64,000 nt of DNA, taken from positions 310,001 through 374,000 of the forward strand of contig JBBDHG010000004.1 of NCBI GenBank assembly GCA_037951165.1, read 5' to 3'. Made by a program: the position numbers and the translations under genes. The first letter of the stretch is position 1. Each line of letters begins with the position of its first letter. Positions 39,493-51,651 of the stretch are shown here, one piece after another. The stretch comes from Lophius americanus. Lineage: Eukaryota; Chordata; Actinopteri; Lophiiformes; Lophiidae. The notes under the pieces are model-generated. The model was not told where the DNA came from, searched no databases, and saw only the letters and a program-made list of their open reading frames with translations.

Positions 39493-42400
39493 TCAGACCC
39501 TGTCACAGATTACGGTCTCAACCACAAATGTGTTCTCAAAGTGACGAATGCTATGGCACTTCCTCGTCTCGCGCCTGTCAATACCTGTAAGACAAAAGAA
39601 GAAAGGAAATACGTTCAGAACTAAATATGGAGTTTGGGAGCATTTCTAATCCACTTACTGCCACCATGCACTTAAGCATTATTTCAAAATGGCTATCTCT
39701 GCTTATCCCATCCATATAGGTAATAAGGGGAAGTTTGATGCACCATTCCTTAAGCTTTCAGTCCAATCAAAGGCAGCATTGACAGTGGCATCACTCATGA
39801 GCATCACTTCCTCCTCCGTAGTGCGTGTGGACGTGTCCACCGCCCTGCCAGTGACTCACATAGCAAAGAAGTTCCCTGGCTGCACCCACACAGCCTGAAG
39901 CTGTTGGAGGAGGATTTCACACTCCAGACACATAGTGTTCACTAGGAAGTCCCTATTTGGTTCTTGATGTATTTATTTTCTGCCTGGTCGATTTTTTTCT
40001 GTCTCCTCCTACATACCAAAACGGAACAATGGATTTCCCTCTGACTCACCAGAGGAATACATTCCTTCACAGGTGCAGAGATATCAAAGTGACCCATTTT
40101 GTGAAAGAGGGTGATTGATCAGCGAAAGTGACCACGCACTGACCGCTCATTATTTAGCATCTAATAATACTTGAGAAGATCTGTACTCACGTCTGCGCTG
40201 GTTGCGGCGTCTCAGGCGATAGGTTTCTTTGCCGTAGCAGAGCCTGTGGATGAAAGGGCCCAGTTGTCTCATGTTCCTGACCCTCCCTGTCACCATCATC
40301 TCCTCCTGGACGATGTATGTCTGAGGAAGGTATGTCCCTCTCTGGTAATAGACAGAAATTAACCATTATATTGATATTTATGCAGACAGAAAGATGGTAA
40401 CAAGCTGACCTTCAATCTCTTACAGTCATTCCACAATGTCTTCCACATAGATTCACCAGCGACGTCAACGGTAAAATTAGTGAGTGCCTCACCTTGACAT
40501 TGACAAGGAGCTCCCACAGGTTCCGCGGGGGCATCACTATGGTTGTGTTCAGCTCAGTGATGTAACATTTGCCCAAAGCAATATCATGATATGCTGTAAG
40601 CCCCTAGAATAGATTGAAAAATGTTAAAACCTTAACTATCATGAGGAACATTTAAGGTAAATGTATAGCGAACAAACTTCACCTACCCTCTGAAAGTCGT
40701 GGATGATATCAGCAGGGTCGCTGCCTCCAAAGTGTGGCACAGGTACACTGATCTGCTCGTAGTTGTCATCAAGATAGATGCTTACATTCTCTTCTATTTC
40801 TTGCCGGCCCCTGAGGGAAGTGTCCTCATAGACGACCCGGCAGTGGAACAAACTGTCCTCAGGGATCTATTAAAGAAATGCAACAGAGCGGGGTTGGGTA
40901 CTGTTCCTTTTCATTGATACCATACCAGTACCAATACCAATACCTAGTGGTGGGCTTACTAAAACTAGGAATAACCGTCAATAGGAATAAACAGTTGGGG
41001 GGGAAGCAACACACAATTGCACCTAGGAAGCATTATCTAAAGGACAGAAACAGGCTTTGCTTATATTTCAATCAGAGAAGAAAGAGAATGAAGAGAATGA
41101 GAGAAGATGAATTATTTATTACAACAGATAATGTGTGGTAATGAGTCTATAAGAAAGTCTTTGGCACTCAGACTCTTCGTGTAAATTGGGATCGAAGGGT
41201 CTCTGCCCTGAGAAAATACCCCTTTTGGAGTCTGGATACTGGTGGAAGTGGCTGATGACTCTGCTGAGGCGGATGAATAATGAGACTAATGGATCTCTAG
41301 GTTGATATGGGAATGTGAAAGCAAGAACTAGATGGCTAAGCATGCTGACATGCATAGTGATAGGATGGATGAGGCTACCCCAATGAGCGCAGCTGAATCA
41401 ATTAGTCAATGAATTGAATCCCTGAGTTCAGGACATTTGAGTTAGGGGAACTGACCTGAGGTATATAATAGTAGCGATAGACAAAGATGGTGGCTAGCAG
41501 CAATCCTGACATGAAGACTACCAGGCTGACGATGAGGCCACAGAGGCCAGCTGGAAAAGATTTCTTGGCCTCGACAGGAAGAACCAGCTTCCCCTGGAAG
41601 AACAAAAACATTTTGATTAGAGGACAAATCGAATTCTCTATTTTTTCAATAATACGAAATGGGAAAAAGTGGGTAAAATATTTATGAAGGACAGTCATGC
41701 ATCTATTTGATACAGTGGTACTGAAACCAAAGCCTGAAACAGGGCTTAGACTTTCATATCCTAGTAAGAGTGTGATGTCATTTCGTCACCCTAACGAAGC
41801 ACAAACATTAAAAAAAAAACATTAAAAAGGGATATGTCAATAGTAAAAACTGCCACTAATGAAGATGATTCTCAATAGAAATGTTGGCAGAAATATTAAT
41901 TTACATGTTTCTGAGTATCAGTGGACGCAGTGTCCTCTAGTCTCACACTGCTGTGTCTTAAAATAAAGTCTAAATTGTAACAGTTAGTACTGACAAGAAG
42001 CCAAATCATTAGTCAGGGGAAGAGATCCGGTAGACGTAGGAAGGACTGGAATGAGACATGTCAGATGCTCATCCACGCTCTTGCGGTCAATCTGCTATCT
42101 CCTTATTGCTGTTGCTATGGAGAGTGGATGCAGTGAGAACAGATTGTGCCAAGCTCTGACGAAGAGTCTGGCACATAGCCGTCCAGGTCTATTCTTAGAG
42201 GCCTATATCCATGCTCCATATTTGCATTGAACTGGTGGGAGTCAAAACACCATCAATTGGATGGAGCAGGAGTCCCTCAGGAGAGGCGGCCATTTTAATA
42301 GATCTTAACACACTGTCTCTGACGTCAAACCAATTTTCATCCACAACGCCTTTGACATCATGTTTTTTTATACTTCTCCTGACGCAACTAACAAGTGAAC

Positions 42401-43656
42401 GGTGTTTGCGGAAGTGGTGGATGTGTCATCAAGTGGGATTTATTGTGTAAATTGTGTTATCGGTTGTGTATAATGTGTTGGGCTAAAAAATATGACGCTT
42501 AGACAGGCCTAAACACGTTGTGTGCCAGATACCTAAGTATATTCAACTCCCCAGAAGATCTCCAGAAATAAAACTAAGAAAAAGATAGACTTGGAGTGTA
42601 GGATTTTTAAAATCCTACAATTTCAAATCATAGATCATGCTAATTTAAGACTTCAGACATGTGCTCAACGATCTCCTCCGTCTATCTACCAACTTTAAAG
42701 CCAGTTATTATGCTCTTCAAAATGTTGTGAACTAGAGCCTGAAAATAAAGGACCTCGAATCTGCCAACTGCAGATTAGTTTCAAGTAATCTGTTGCCTTT
42801 GAAACTATGAGTTATTCCATGTCTGGACATTCTGATGAGTCATCTACTCTTGATTCATTTCATGCAATAATGGAATAGCGTAAATTCTACAGAAGGGCTT
42901 CTCTGTATTTTGATGTCCAGATTTATCTACATTTCCAATTGTGATAGTGAAAAAGACAAAACGCAAACGTTTGTCATGTATACCACAATGTTATTCACAA
43001 AACTCCCCATCTCTCGGGTGTCATCTGCAGGATACACGTGATATACCAACCCGTGACGTGACGGGCTTGGCTGATGCAGCGACCGTTTTTGACAACCCAG
43101 TTGCTGCCTCATTTCAACCAAAACGAAAAATAATAGGCACCTCGCCCTCCCATGTCTACATTGAGACAAAAGGAGATGTCTCTGCTCCCATCTTAATGAA
43201 TCACATCACAGCAACCTGCACTCTGGGCCCGAGGCGGCCGAACAAGGTGACGTAATGTCAACACCCCAAGGTCTGCAATATTAGCTCTACTCCATTGTTA
43301 TTGTAACATTATTGCTAATAAGCTGCATTATATGAAGCTAATAGTTTATATTTAAGGTTCGTATTATCGCTTAGATCACTTTGAATCTAATCTAGTGACA
43401 CGATGATACATGGATCAACTTTTAAGGTTATTATAACATGAGCAAATATTAACTTTGCTTAGGTATATATTGGAAAATCTACCTAGCTGAAAATATACTA
43501 CTCATGCTACAATGACACAAGAAACATTTAAGAACACAACACAATGAAAAACAAAGTGTGCAAACTCACGTCAGCCTGAGGTATAATGATCTTGTCTTCA
43601 TCGATCTCTCTTACAAGCTTCTGCGCCGAAACTGGCTGGAAAGTGATCTTCACCAT
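39493..43656 (-). CDS. itm2c: Integral membrane protein 2C (BRICHOS, type II)
   Basis: Six coding exons read in frame on the minus strand: 43656-43570, 41593-41456, 40866-40687, 40603-40493, 40341-40191 and 39584-39493, giving 252 aa (human ITM2C about 267). It begins MVKITFQPVSAQK, close to the family start MVKI(S/T)FQP. Residues about 45-70 form the single signal-anchor TM segment. The BRICHOS domain spans about 113-207, with ISVPVPHFGGSDPADIIHDF, the paired cysteines C148 and C206, and the NTT glycosylation sequon at N154. A basic furin-type region (RRRIDRR) ends at residue 227; the 25-residue C-terminal peptide has C5 and C22 (C232 and C249) like the Bri23 peptide of ITM2B. ITM2C rather than A or B is chosen from HFGGSDPADIIHDFQR, MPPRNLWELLVNVKRGTYLP and VYEDTSL. 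ITM2 proteins pass through Golgi and plasma membrane and can modulate APP processing. The gene is convergent with snorc and divergent from hes6. Confidence 0.93.
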
Positions 43657-43729
43657 GTTTGATCAGTGTATATTTATTTTAGATAGCATCTGATTCTGAG
43701 CGATGTCTCCATCCACAGGACCTGAATGA

Positions 43730-43736
43730 TTATATA
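43730..43736 (-). promoter_or_regulatory. TATA box, itm2c promoter
   Basis: The minus strand reads CTATATAATC about 75 nt upstream of the itm2c ATG. A start about 30 nt further would give a 5' UTR near 45 nt. Position and sequence fit a TATA-driven promoter, but an extra upstream leader exon is not excluded. Confidence 0.5.
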
Positions 43737-44811
43737 GTGTCGGTGGAGAGTCGCCCCCGGGACTTGATGACATCAGAAGAGCGTCTTCTCTGACGAACGA
43801 ATTTGTGTGGGTCTTAAGGGAAAGCCGACTCACAGCTGTCAAAATAAAAGACTGTCATTAGAGACTATTTAGCTTCAGCTCTAAATAAAGGGTTTGCGGG
43901 GCGTTTTGGTATGGATATCAGTACATTTGAACTTTTACAGTTATTTGGATTACAATTATTAAGTTCATTATCTATTTACTGATATTAAACAATGTCGTGC
44001 TCTTATTCTGAAGGATAGTGCCAGATATGGTAGGGCTTTCCGTATTTTATTAAAAGCTGCATCTCCGGAAATGCAAGCATATTCTACATTCACAGCCAGC
44101 AAAGTTAGGTCACTATGATTGGTTATTTCTTCTTCACATTATTATTAATATTATTATTAATATTATCATTTAGTGGTAGTAGTTGTAGCAGTAGTAATAG
44201 TAGTGGTAGAATGGTAGTTATTATAATAATAAGAAACTATATTTATATAGTACTTTTAAAACACTTATATATCAAGTGTAAAGCGGCTCTGTGTGAGCAT
44301 TCGTCGATATACACCTGTGAGGAATCCTTTTCTTAAAGAAAGTAATTAGAGTGTTAGAACAAAAGTGTTGATTTGTTTTGTGTGATTTAAATATTTAATA
44401 TGTATAATTTAAATATTATAATGATACAATTTTTTGTTAACTAGCTTATTTTCATTCATTTCATTTTATTTTCGTGTATACAATTGTCAAATGTCATGGT
44501 CAAAGTAATTATCAATTTACTTCTTTAACTAAAAAAAATGTGTCAAGCACACCAAAATTCCTCTCCAAAATGAATGTACACATCACACCAGAATGCGTAG
44601 GCTTGCATGAATAAATAATCATGGAAGTGGCTCAGTCTAAACATAAACAGCACCGTGTGCTTTATTTGAACGGACGTGATTTGAGTTGATGATGCAACAG
44701 ACATTATAAGAAAATCACAACTTACAAACATTATCAGAATATGAAATGGAAACATGTCAATCAATGTTTAGTTTTCTGGCTGTTTTTTTCATCAAGCTGG
44801 AGGCTCTAGAG

Positions 44812-45283
44812 CAGTGGTCCCCAAACTAAGGCCCGCGGGCCGGATACGGCCCGCCCCCACATTTGGCCCGGCCCCCTGAACAATACCAGAGAAGCATTTT
44901 GATTTTTTTTATTTATTTATTTTTTTTTATTATCAAGATTGACAGATGAACATCTGAATCAGTGTTTGAGACTGGCTGTGACTAGAATGGAACCTGACAT
45001 TCAATGTTAATGTTCCATGGACTTTTTTCTGTGAAGAACCCAGAGAAGGTTATTTGATTATGATTGATTTCATAAATAGTCTTAATTATATCCAGGCTTT
45101 TTTTCTGTGAAGAACCCAGAGAGGGTTATTTGGTTATGTGTGGCTTTGTGGAAAACAATACATTTTTACGTTTAGGCACCCCTGCGATCGTCACACTTTT
45201 TCTGTTACAAACTGAACCCGGCCCCCCATCAGAGAAGGGAAAAGTTATGTGGCCCTCACAGGAAAAGGTTTGGGGACCCCTGC
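44812..45283. mobile_element. hAT-type non-autonomous transposon with 8-bp target duplication
   Basis: The 472-bp element begins CAGTGGTCCCCAAACT and ends GGTTTGGGGACCCCTG, terminal inverted repeats differing at two positions. It is flanked by the perfect 8-bp repeat CTCTAGAG at 44804-44811 and 45284-45291, the hallmark of hAT insertion. It carries two copies of TTTTTTCTGTGAAGAACCCAGAGA-like sequence (about 45025 and 45101) and no transposase frame. Confidence 0.92.
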
Positions 45284-45740
45284 TCTAGAGAGTAGTAGCA
45301 GTTGACAGATGGCTCATTCATCCAATCAAAATTAGATCCTTTCCAGGAAGGAACGGATTGCTCACAGTCGAGCAAGAAATAGGTCCATCTGGCTAATGAT
45401 ATGAAGTGAGAATTGGCGGTGACAGTAATCAGATGAGACTGCTTTAAAGTGTTTCACACTGGAAGAAGAGCTTCATATAACAAAGTTATCAACTTGAGCA
45501 TGAAAATATAATTTTAAAAGGGTAGAAGGTATGTGTCGAGAAGAATCAATATTCCTTATTTCCACTTAATTACTTTTTTATGTAAATTAATTAGTTCAAT
45601 TGTGGAAGTGGACATGTTTAACATCATTAAATTCCACTTCAGTGAAATTTTATTTCATATATCGTACTTTTTTTTCCAGAGTGTTTAGGATTCAGTCTGA
45701 GGCTGTGATCAAAAGCTACACATCACCAATCCCTGTCGGT

Positions 45741-45820
45741 CACGAGCACTGCGCGCTCTCGATGTGTCTTGCACTGCTAGTAGTATCCCCCATTCTCATG
45801 TAAATGAGCCGGCATATATA
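45741..45820 (+). promoter_or_regulatory. hes6 core promoter with TATA, octamer-like and N-box motifs
   Basis: TATATA lies at 45815-45820, about 135 nt before the hes6 ATG, implying transcription from about 45845 and a 5' UTR of about 108 nt. Just upstream are an octamer-like ATGTAAAT (45798-45805) and CACGAG (45741-45746), which fits the N-box CACNAG bound by Hes/Her proteins. A CCAAT sequence is at about 45726-45730. The motifs are read directly; their use is inferred. Confidence 0.55.
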
Positions 45821-45952
45821 CGAGCGGCGGCGTTGAATAGCCTAGTCTCCTTGCGAGTGTCGTTGGCCGCTGGGGTCTCTCGACCATCTGTCCAAACACT
45901 AACGGTTCTTTAGTTCAGAGGGCTTCTGGTAGCGCCGAGGTTACATTTCAAC

Positions 45953-47096
45953 ATGGCCCCCATCAGTAACAACACTAACGGAATGGAAGGAGATGATGAC
46001 TGCAGATGGATTAAGTCAGACAGAAAGGTAAACCACCATTACTGCTCGAAATGCAAGTGTTTCTTTTTCAACTTTGCTGCTAAATAACGCCATTGTTCCT
46101 ACTGTTGTGGCAGAAGAGGAAACCTCTGGTGGAGAAGAAAAGGAGGGCTCGCATTAATGAAAGTTTACAAGAACTCAGACTTCTCATCGCCGATACCGAC
46201 GTAAGGAGGTCATGTGGACGGATTGTTGTATTTTGTTTTTTTCCAAATTAAATGCATGCCTTGTTTTGTAGTTGTGTTGCCAGTACTTCTCTCTCACGCC
46301 TTTTTCACTCACTACAGTTACAATCAAAGATGGAGAACGCTGAAGTGCTGGAGATGACAGTGAAACATGTGGAGATCGTTTTACAAAACCGGGCTCAAGG
46401 TAAACGATACATGCTTATTTACGTAAAATGAAAAAAGTGTATATCACATTTTGATCTTCTTATCCATGATGAGATAGAAATCATACTCTTCCGCCGATCA
46501 ACGTAGTTCTCTTTAAGCGTCACAGTTGGCTCATTAATAGACGTATAGTATGTACCGCGGCCACAGGTGCGCGTGTGCATCTTCATCCGCAGCTCAGCCA
46601 ATCAGTGTACGACGTTCATAATCAGCCGGGAGTCGTTCTATCCTGTCAACTTTTTATTAACGGTTTTTATTTCCATAACGACACAGAAGTGGACGCAGCG
46701 AACCGGGAGGCCGCTGAGCGGTTTGCTGCAGGCTACATCCAGTGTATGCATGACGTGCATACTTTCGTGTCCAGCTGTCCGGACATTGACCCAACAATTG
46801 TCGCGGAGCTGTTGAACCACCTCCTGGAGAGCATGCCCCTGAACGATGAAGAACGTCTGCGGGTGATGCTGTCAGAAACTGTGCTGGAATCCCACGGAGG
46901 TAATTGGACCGAGAGTGTGAACGCGGCTCCGGTGTCCCCAGCGCACTCCGGCTCCTCAACCGATGACCTCTGCTCTGACCTGGAGGAGACTGACTCAGAG
47001 CAGAGCCACGTTTCATCTTCAGAAGAGGTTCACAGCCAGGATGTGTTGATCATGCCTTCCGCATCTTACTCCAAGCCAGTGTGGAGACCATGGTAG
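45953..47096 (+). CDS. hes6: bHLH-Orange transcription factor Hes6 (her13.2 type)
   Basis: Nuclear bHLH factor that acts with or against other Hes/Her repressors. In fish, Hes6 (Her13.2) partners Her proteins in the somite clock under Fgf control. Exons 45953-46027, 46114-46200, 46318-46399 and 46687-47096 join in frame to 217 aa (human about 224). The start MAPISNN is the only upstream ATG in frame with the bHLH. The bHLH (about 26-80) has the basic region KRKPLVEKKRRARINESL, then helix 1, a short loop and helix 2. The Orange domain (about 92-125) has FAAGYIQCMHDVHTFV and VAELLNHLLESM. A DDLCSDLEE acidic motif, known as a CK2 site in mammalian HES6, is present, and the protein ends with the Groucho/TLE-recruiting WRPW (214-217) just before TAG. 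It is divergent from itm2c and convergent with per2, which is also its neighbour in human. Confidence 0.96.
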
Positions 47097-47529
47097 ACGA
47101 TGGAAGATTTGGAAGAACAATCTCATACTACAGTAGAATAATGTTTGTGTTAGGACCTTTTTATGGTGTAGACCTCAGTACATGACAGAAACACTGCTGA
47201 GATGACAAATTAAAAAGATACCAGAGCTCTTTGTGGAATTGTAGGTAAACTGCAATTAAACTAAACGTATTTAATAAACAAAGTAATCAAATCTGTCTAG
47301 TGGAGGCCAGCAGGGTCTTCATGTGTGTGGGCCTTGAATGTCTAAATGCATATGTAAATATTTACTTGTTAAATATGACTGGGCTGTATAGAAGATAAGT
47401 GTCCCTCTAGAAAAGCATTGTCAGTTTTTGTAAGTTATTTTTTATGTAGAATGTGTTTTATGTACAATGTAACTTTGTATTTATAAGCGCCAAATGACTG
47501 CTAGTAGGCTACCTCATCTGATAAGTTTC

Positions 47530-47535
47530 AATAAA
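47530..47535 (+). terminator. Poly(A) signal candidate for hes6
   Basis: AATAAA about 435 nt after the hes6 stop, followed by a T-rich stretch. Confidence 0.55.
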
Positions 47536-47539
47536 CATC

Positions 47540-49995
47540 TTTTTTGACCAACTACTTGTTTTACATTCTTAATAATCCCACTATTCAACCTCCCTCTACT
47601 GTTATTAAGATGTTAGTCATTACTCTTCAATTGTGGCCCATTTTTGCACCTCTCTCTTTCCAAAATCTCTTGAACACAGTGGGCATTTGTGAGGTGTGAA
47701 TGAGCGAGCCTCTCAATCCTTTCGTAGGTCAATGGGTTGCAAAGCCTTGGTCTTAGCTTTTCCTCAGCTCTTGATGTTCAATCATTCATTATCCATAAGT
47801 GCTTATCCTGTTGTGGTTTTAAATTAACATCACAAATTGTTATATAGTTTTCTTCAATAACAAGGCAACGACTGTCAACCATTTTTTTAAATAGTGACCT
47901 GTCTGTTTGTAAGGGTATGGTTTGTCACAATGAATCACAGAACACATTGGGAAATAAAATATACAGTCTTTGCTGAATTGTAATTCGGTGCCTATGAAGG
48001 TATTAACTAGTAATGGACTGTGTCTTTGCACGCAGAAGTAGCGGCTAAATTTCTCTATTCTAATTCACAGAGTCACTTTTAAAGCTTTTTTCTACGTCTT
48101 CAGACATGACCTGGTGAGAGCATACAGACACTTCTGCCTCTGCCCAAACAGCTGATACAAATACGAAAATGCATAAGAAAAGACACTAGTCTCCAGCCTT
48201 ATTCCATGTAAAGTCAGATGCCTCCTCTGGTGTTCCTGTGATGTCCACTCCAGGTGTCACTTCTTACACTGTCCTCAGTCTTAACACACCCGCAGTGAGT
48301 GAGATCTTTTGATGGAAAGACAAGGAAAAGATTAACACTTACAGGTTCCAGGACTATAGCAGAGCATCTTTTCAATTTAACATTATTTGCACCCAATATA
48401 AGAGAATAACTAAGTACTCCAGGGCGGTATTTAAGTAATATTCTACAGTAGTTCACTTTACAAGGCACACCATCACTACAGTCACCACTTACTGCAGGTA
48501 ATATCTGTGCAGAGATGTGGATATATATGTTAAAGATACATTTGTATCTGTACTTTAATTTGTATTTTGATTCGGCCCTTTTACTTATTTTATCTTATTT
48601 TCCTAGAACTGTCACTTTTCATTTTCTCATAAATTAAACTACATAAAGACGTTCATATTAGTCCTCCTCATCCAGCTACTATTTTGTATACTTCTTTGTT
48701 CCTACATTTCAAAGAAAAGTACTGTACATATTTTATATTGCACTATTTAAAGGTATAAAATGCTGATTCAGCACACATGCGTCTACAGTCATTTTCATCA
48801 TTCAATACCAAATAACCATTTAGACTTTGGAGGTGAGATTTCTCGCTCAGGGAGAAACTCCTTGAAAGAAAGACATTCCAGGATGACGAACTTGATGCTG
48901 TTCTCTCAGATCTGTGGCTCGACCGGATTTGCGGGTCCGCAGAGGTGCGAAGTACCGCTGCAGGAGGGCAGTTTGTCAATGTTGAGCAGGTGTGAAGAGT
49001 GGAGGGGGTCGCTTTGATCAGACCTGCTGAGCCTTTACTATAGGACCTGATGTCTGCTGAGAAGTCGCCAGCGTGCATGTCAACCATGGTTTCAGAGGAT
49101 GCACTGCATTGGCTTTGGAAAGGAAAGGGGATCACGTGATTTCAGGCGCAAAAAGGTTAACGAGGAGATACATAGTTTTTAAAGTGCAAAGTTTACCTAT
49201 CCTTTCCCAGAGTGATCTCATGTATGGATCACGTTTTATGTGATATTTGTTTCAATGAAATCATTGCACGTTTTCTGCCTTGTACTTTACGTGAAATTAG
49301 AATTGGACGGAGTCCAACACAAATGTTCATTCGGCAACATTAAATGATATTTTATCTTATATACCTCCATCAGCTACTCCGTTTTAAATGTTATGTTGTA
49401 ATGTATGACCCTTGTAACATTATATAATCAATATGTGTAAGCTTTTTAAACGTGTTCCACCTTAGCAGGTGTAACTTTACAGTAAGATTGACTTAACCCA
49501 CAAAAAGTTGAATGTTTTTAAGTAATTCACACAATGAAAAGCATTAGTTCACGTTTAACAAAATAACCGTTAAGTAGGTCAAAATAAATAAAATTACTTT
49601 GTTTCTCACTCTGGTTAGCTGGACACTCACCATCCATGTTTTTTTTGTTTAGACATATAATGCTGTAACTGTCCAAAACAGTTATGCCACAAAAAGTGGC
49701 ATAACTTTTGGACCAAAATGACAGGTCTGTCATTTTTAATCTCATGTTTATTAAATAACATCTAATACAACTCAGTTTGGCAGCAACTGCTGACCCATGT
49801 GGATTAGGTAAATTCCACAAATCATTTATTTGAGTGAACTCACTAATTGAACCTTTAACAGTTGTAACCTCCAAGCACTTGTTCAGTTTGAAATTTGTGC
49901 CCTGAATTGTCCTATATTAAAAGTTAATAGGCTAATTCTCATAAGCATGAAACAGCTTCATGTTACCATTTCACAATACACACTTGATTGTGAAT
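47540..49995. other. hes6-per2 intergenic region
   Basis: Mostly AT-rich. It contains a 130-codon minus-strand open frame (49135-48743) of unknown meaning and paired hairpins at 49671-49736, both treated as findings. No conserved protein was recognised. Confidence 0.5.
49671..49736. repeat. Two adjacent hairpins
   Basis: Hairpin 1 pairs 49671-49690 with 49696-49713 around AAAAA (18 bp with a 2-nt bulge). Hairpin 2 pairs AAAATGACAG (49715-49724) with CTGTCATTTT (49727-49736) around GT, perfectly. Confidence 0.8.
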
Positions 49996-50006
49996 TAGGA
50001 AACATT

Positions 50007-50012
50007 TTTATT
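50007..50012 (-). terminator. Poly(A) signal candidate for per2
   Basis: TTTATT on the plus strand gives AATAAA on the minus strand, about 1.64 kb beyond the per2 stop. An alternative lies near 50447 (AATAAA inside GTGTAATAAACATC). The interval between it and 51651 would be the long 3' UTR, and includes a (TACA)n run at 50570-50595. Confidence 0.4.
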
Positions 50013-50569
50013 AACAGAAAAAAATCTAATACAGAACATACATTTATAAAAAAGAAAAAATAACAGACGGGGCTTTGTTGTCAGTGTCTGTTCAAATAAC
50101 AAAAAGACAAATGACAAATTCAGGAAATGTTTGTTACTTTCAAACTTACAGCACAAGCTTCAAAGTGAAGGGGAGCTCTCCACACAGTCACTTGACATCT
50201 GTCTGATCAGCTTTATACCCTTGCAATAACCCTAAACCTTGACTTCTGAAGTGGCCACATGTTCAGAACAGTCATGAGCTCCAGTCGTCTCCACAGGATG
50301 CTCCTCTCCATATTGGTGAGGGTCAACATCAAACCATTTCAAGTAAGGCTGGGATGAACATCAAGATTCTCTTCCCTTTAATTAGTCACCCACCATAACC
50401 ATACTACTCCGGTAGCTTCTAGTCCATGGTAGAAAATCTCTTGATGTTTATTACACAAATATTAAAACAGTATGGTCTTGGTCCTTCTCAAACTTGGCTT
50501 TGTCTTAAATTCAAAATAAATATATATTGAATAGAAAAAATCTATATAGACATATATACACAAATTTAT

Positions 50570-50595
<26 letters not shown>
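50570..50595. repeat. (TACA)n microsatellite
   Basis: About six TACA units in the probable per2 3' UTR. Confidence 0.8.
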
Positions 50596-50600
<5 letters not shown>

Positions 50601-51651
50601 CACACATGATCTTTGCTATGCAGAGGAATGACAGCATTTAGTGAAAACTGAAAAAGAGAAGGAAAACCTGTGGTTACAGGCAGCTCCAAATGTTTGAAAA
50701 AAAAAAAAAGATTCTCTGAAATAATATAACATAAGTGGGTGAGTAAAGCTTAGCCTAATCAGTATTCCTCACTTACATCTTGCCTGGGGTATCGGACACG
50801 TACGCACCGAAAAATTTCCACTAGTTTGCTAATAATCCTTATGAAAATATAAGTGTTTCCATTGCTGCTGTTCAGTTTCTGCCGGCGATTCTATCCAAAT
50901 CCAGAAACCAACTGAGCAAATAGTCCAGATGTACAGGAGTCTCATTCATGTTTCCCTTCCAGTGCAGCCCACGAAGAGCTTTTGTGGGTGATGAGAAAGC
51001 ATATCAGGATGATACAATCTGACTGAAGAATTACTGAAACCAGGTTGTCAAGTTCTCTCCACATGCTGACGTTGTTGTCATCGTTAAGGACATTACATCA
51101 CAAACAATGAATTAATTCATTAAAAGTTTTTCAGTGAGCCAAGTCTTCGCCGGTGAATAATTTAGTCTCCAGTTGGGAAACATTTGGCCTCTACTATGTT
51201 GTCGGGAGTACAAACACATTATGTATTTCCCTTAATGATTTCATCAATATTAGAAAAATATGAAATTGCATCTAATAATCAGTGCATAAAAAGTTTTCAC
51301 AAAAGGTGCTGCACATTTTTAAGTGCTTCATAGATATTGATAAACATACTCAATTATAGTAAATAGTACTGCCTGTTTGCACCATATTTATGATGCAGCT
51401 TACGAGCATATTAAAATAAGTGTAATTTGAGGTCCACTAAATGCATTTACTTTCTACACAGGGCAACACTCTTGGGAGTGGGATATGACATTCATGAAAA
51501 TCAATTTATAAAAAGTGCAAGACATAATTAGCAAAGAAATTCGAGGAGCCAAAGGGCTGTGATAACATGAATTAAGTTCCACTTCAGAACAAGAGGCTTA
51601 TGGGTAATGAATGTTACTCTCATAGATAGCCTATTGAGAGATAGTCTATTG

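Noticed and set aside
46657..47016. 119-codon minus-strand open frame
   Set aside because: Shadow of the last hes6 exon, where the plus frame encodes the Orange domain and WRPW.
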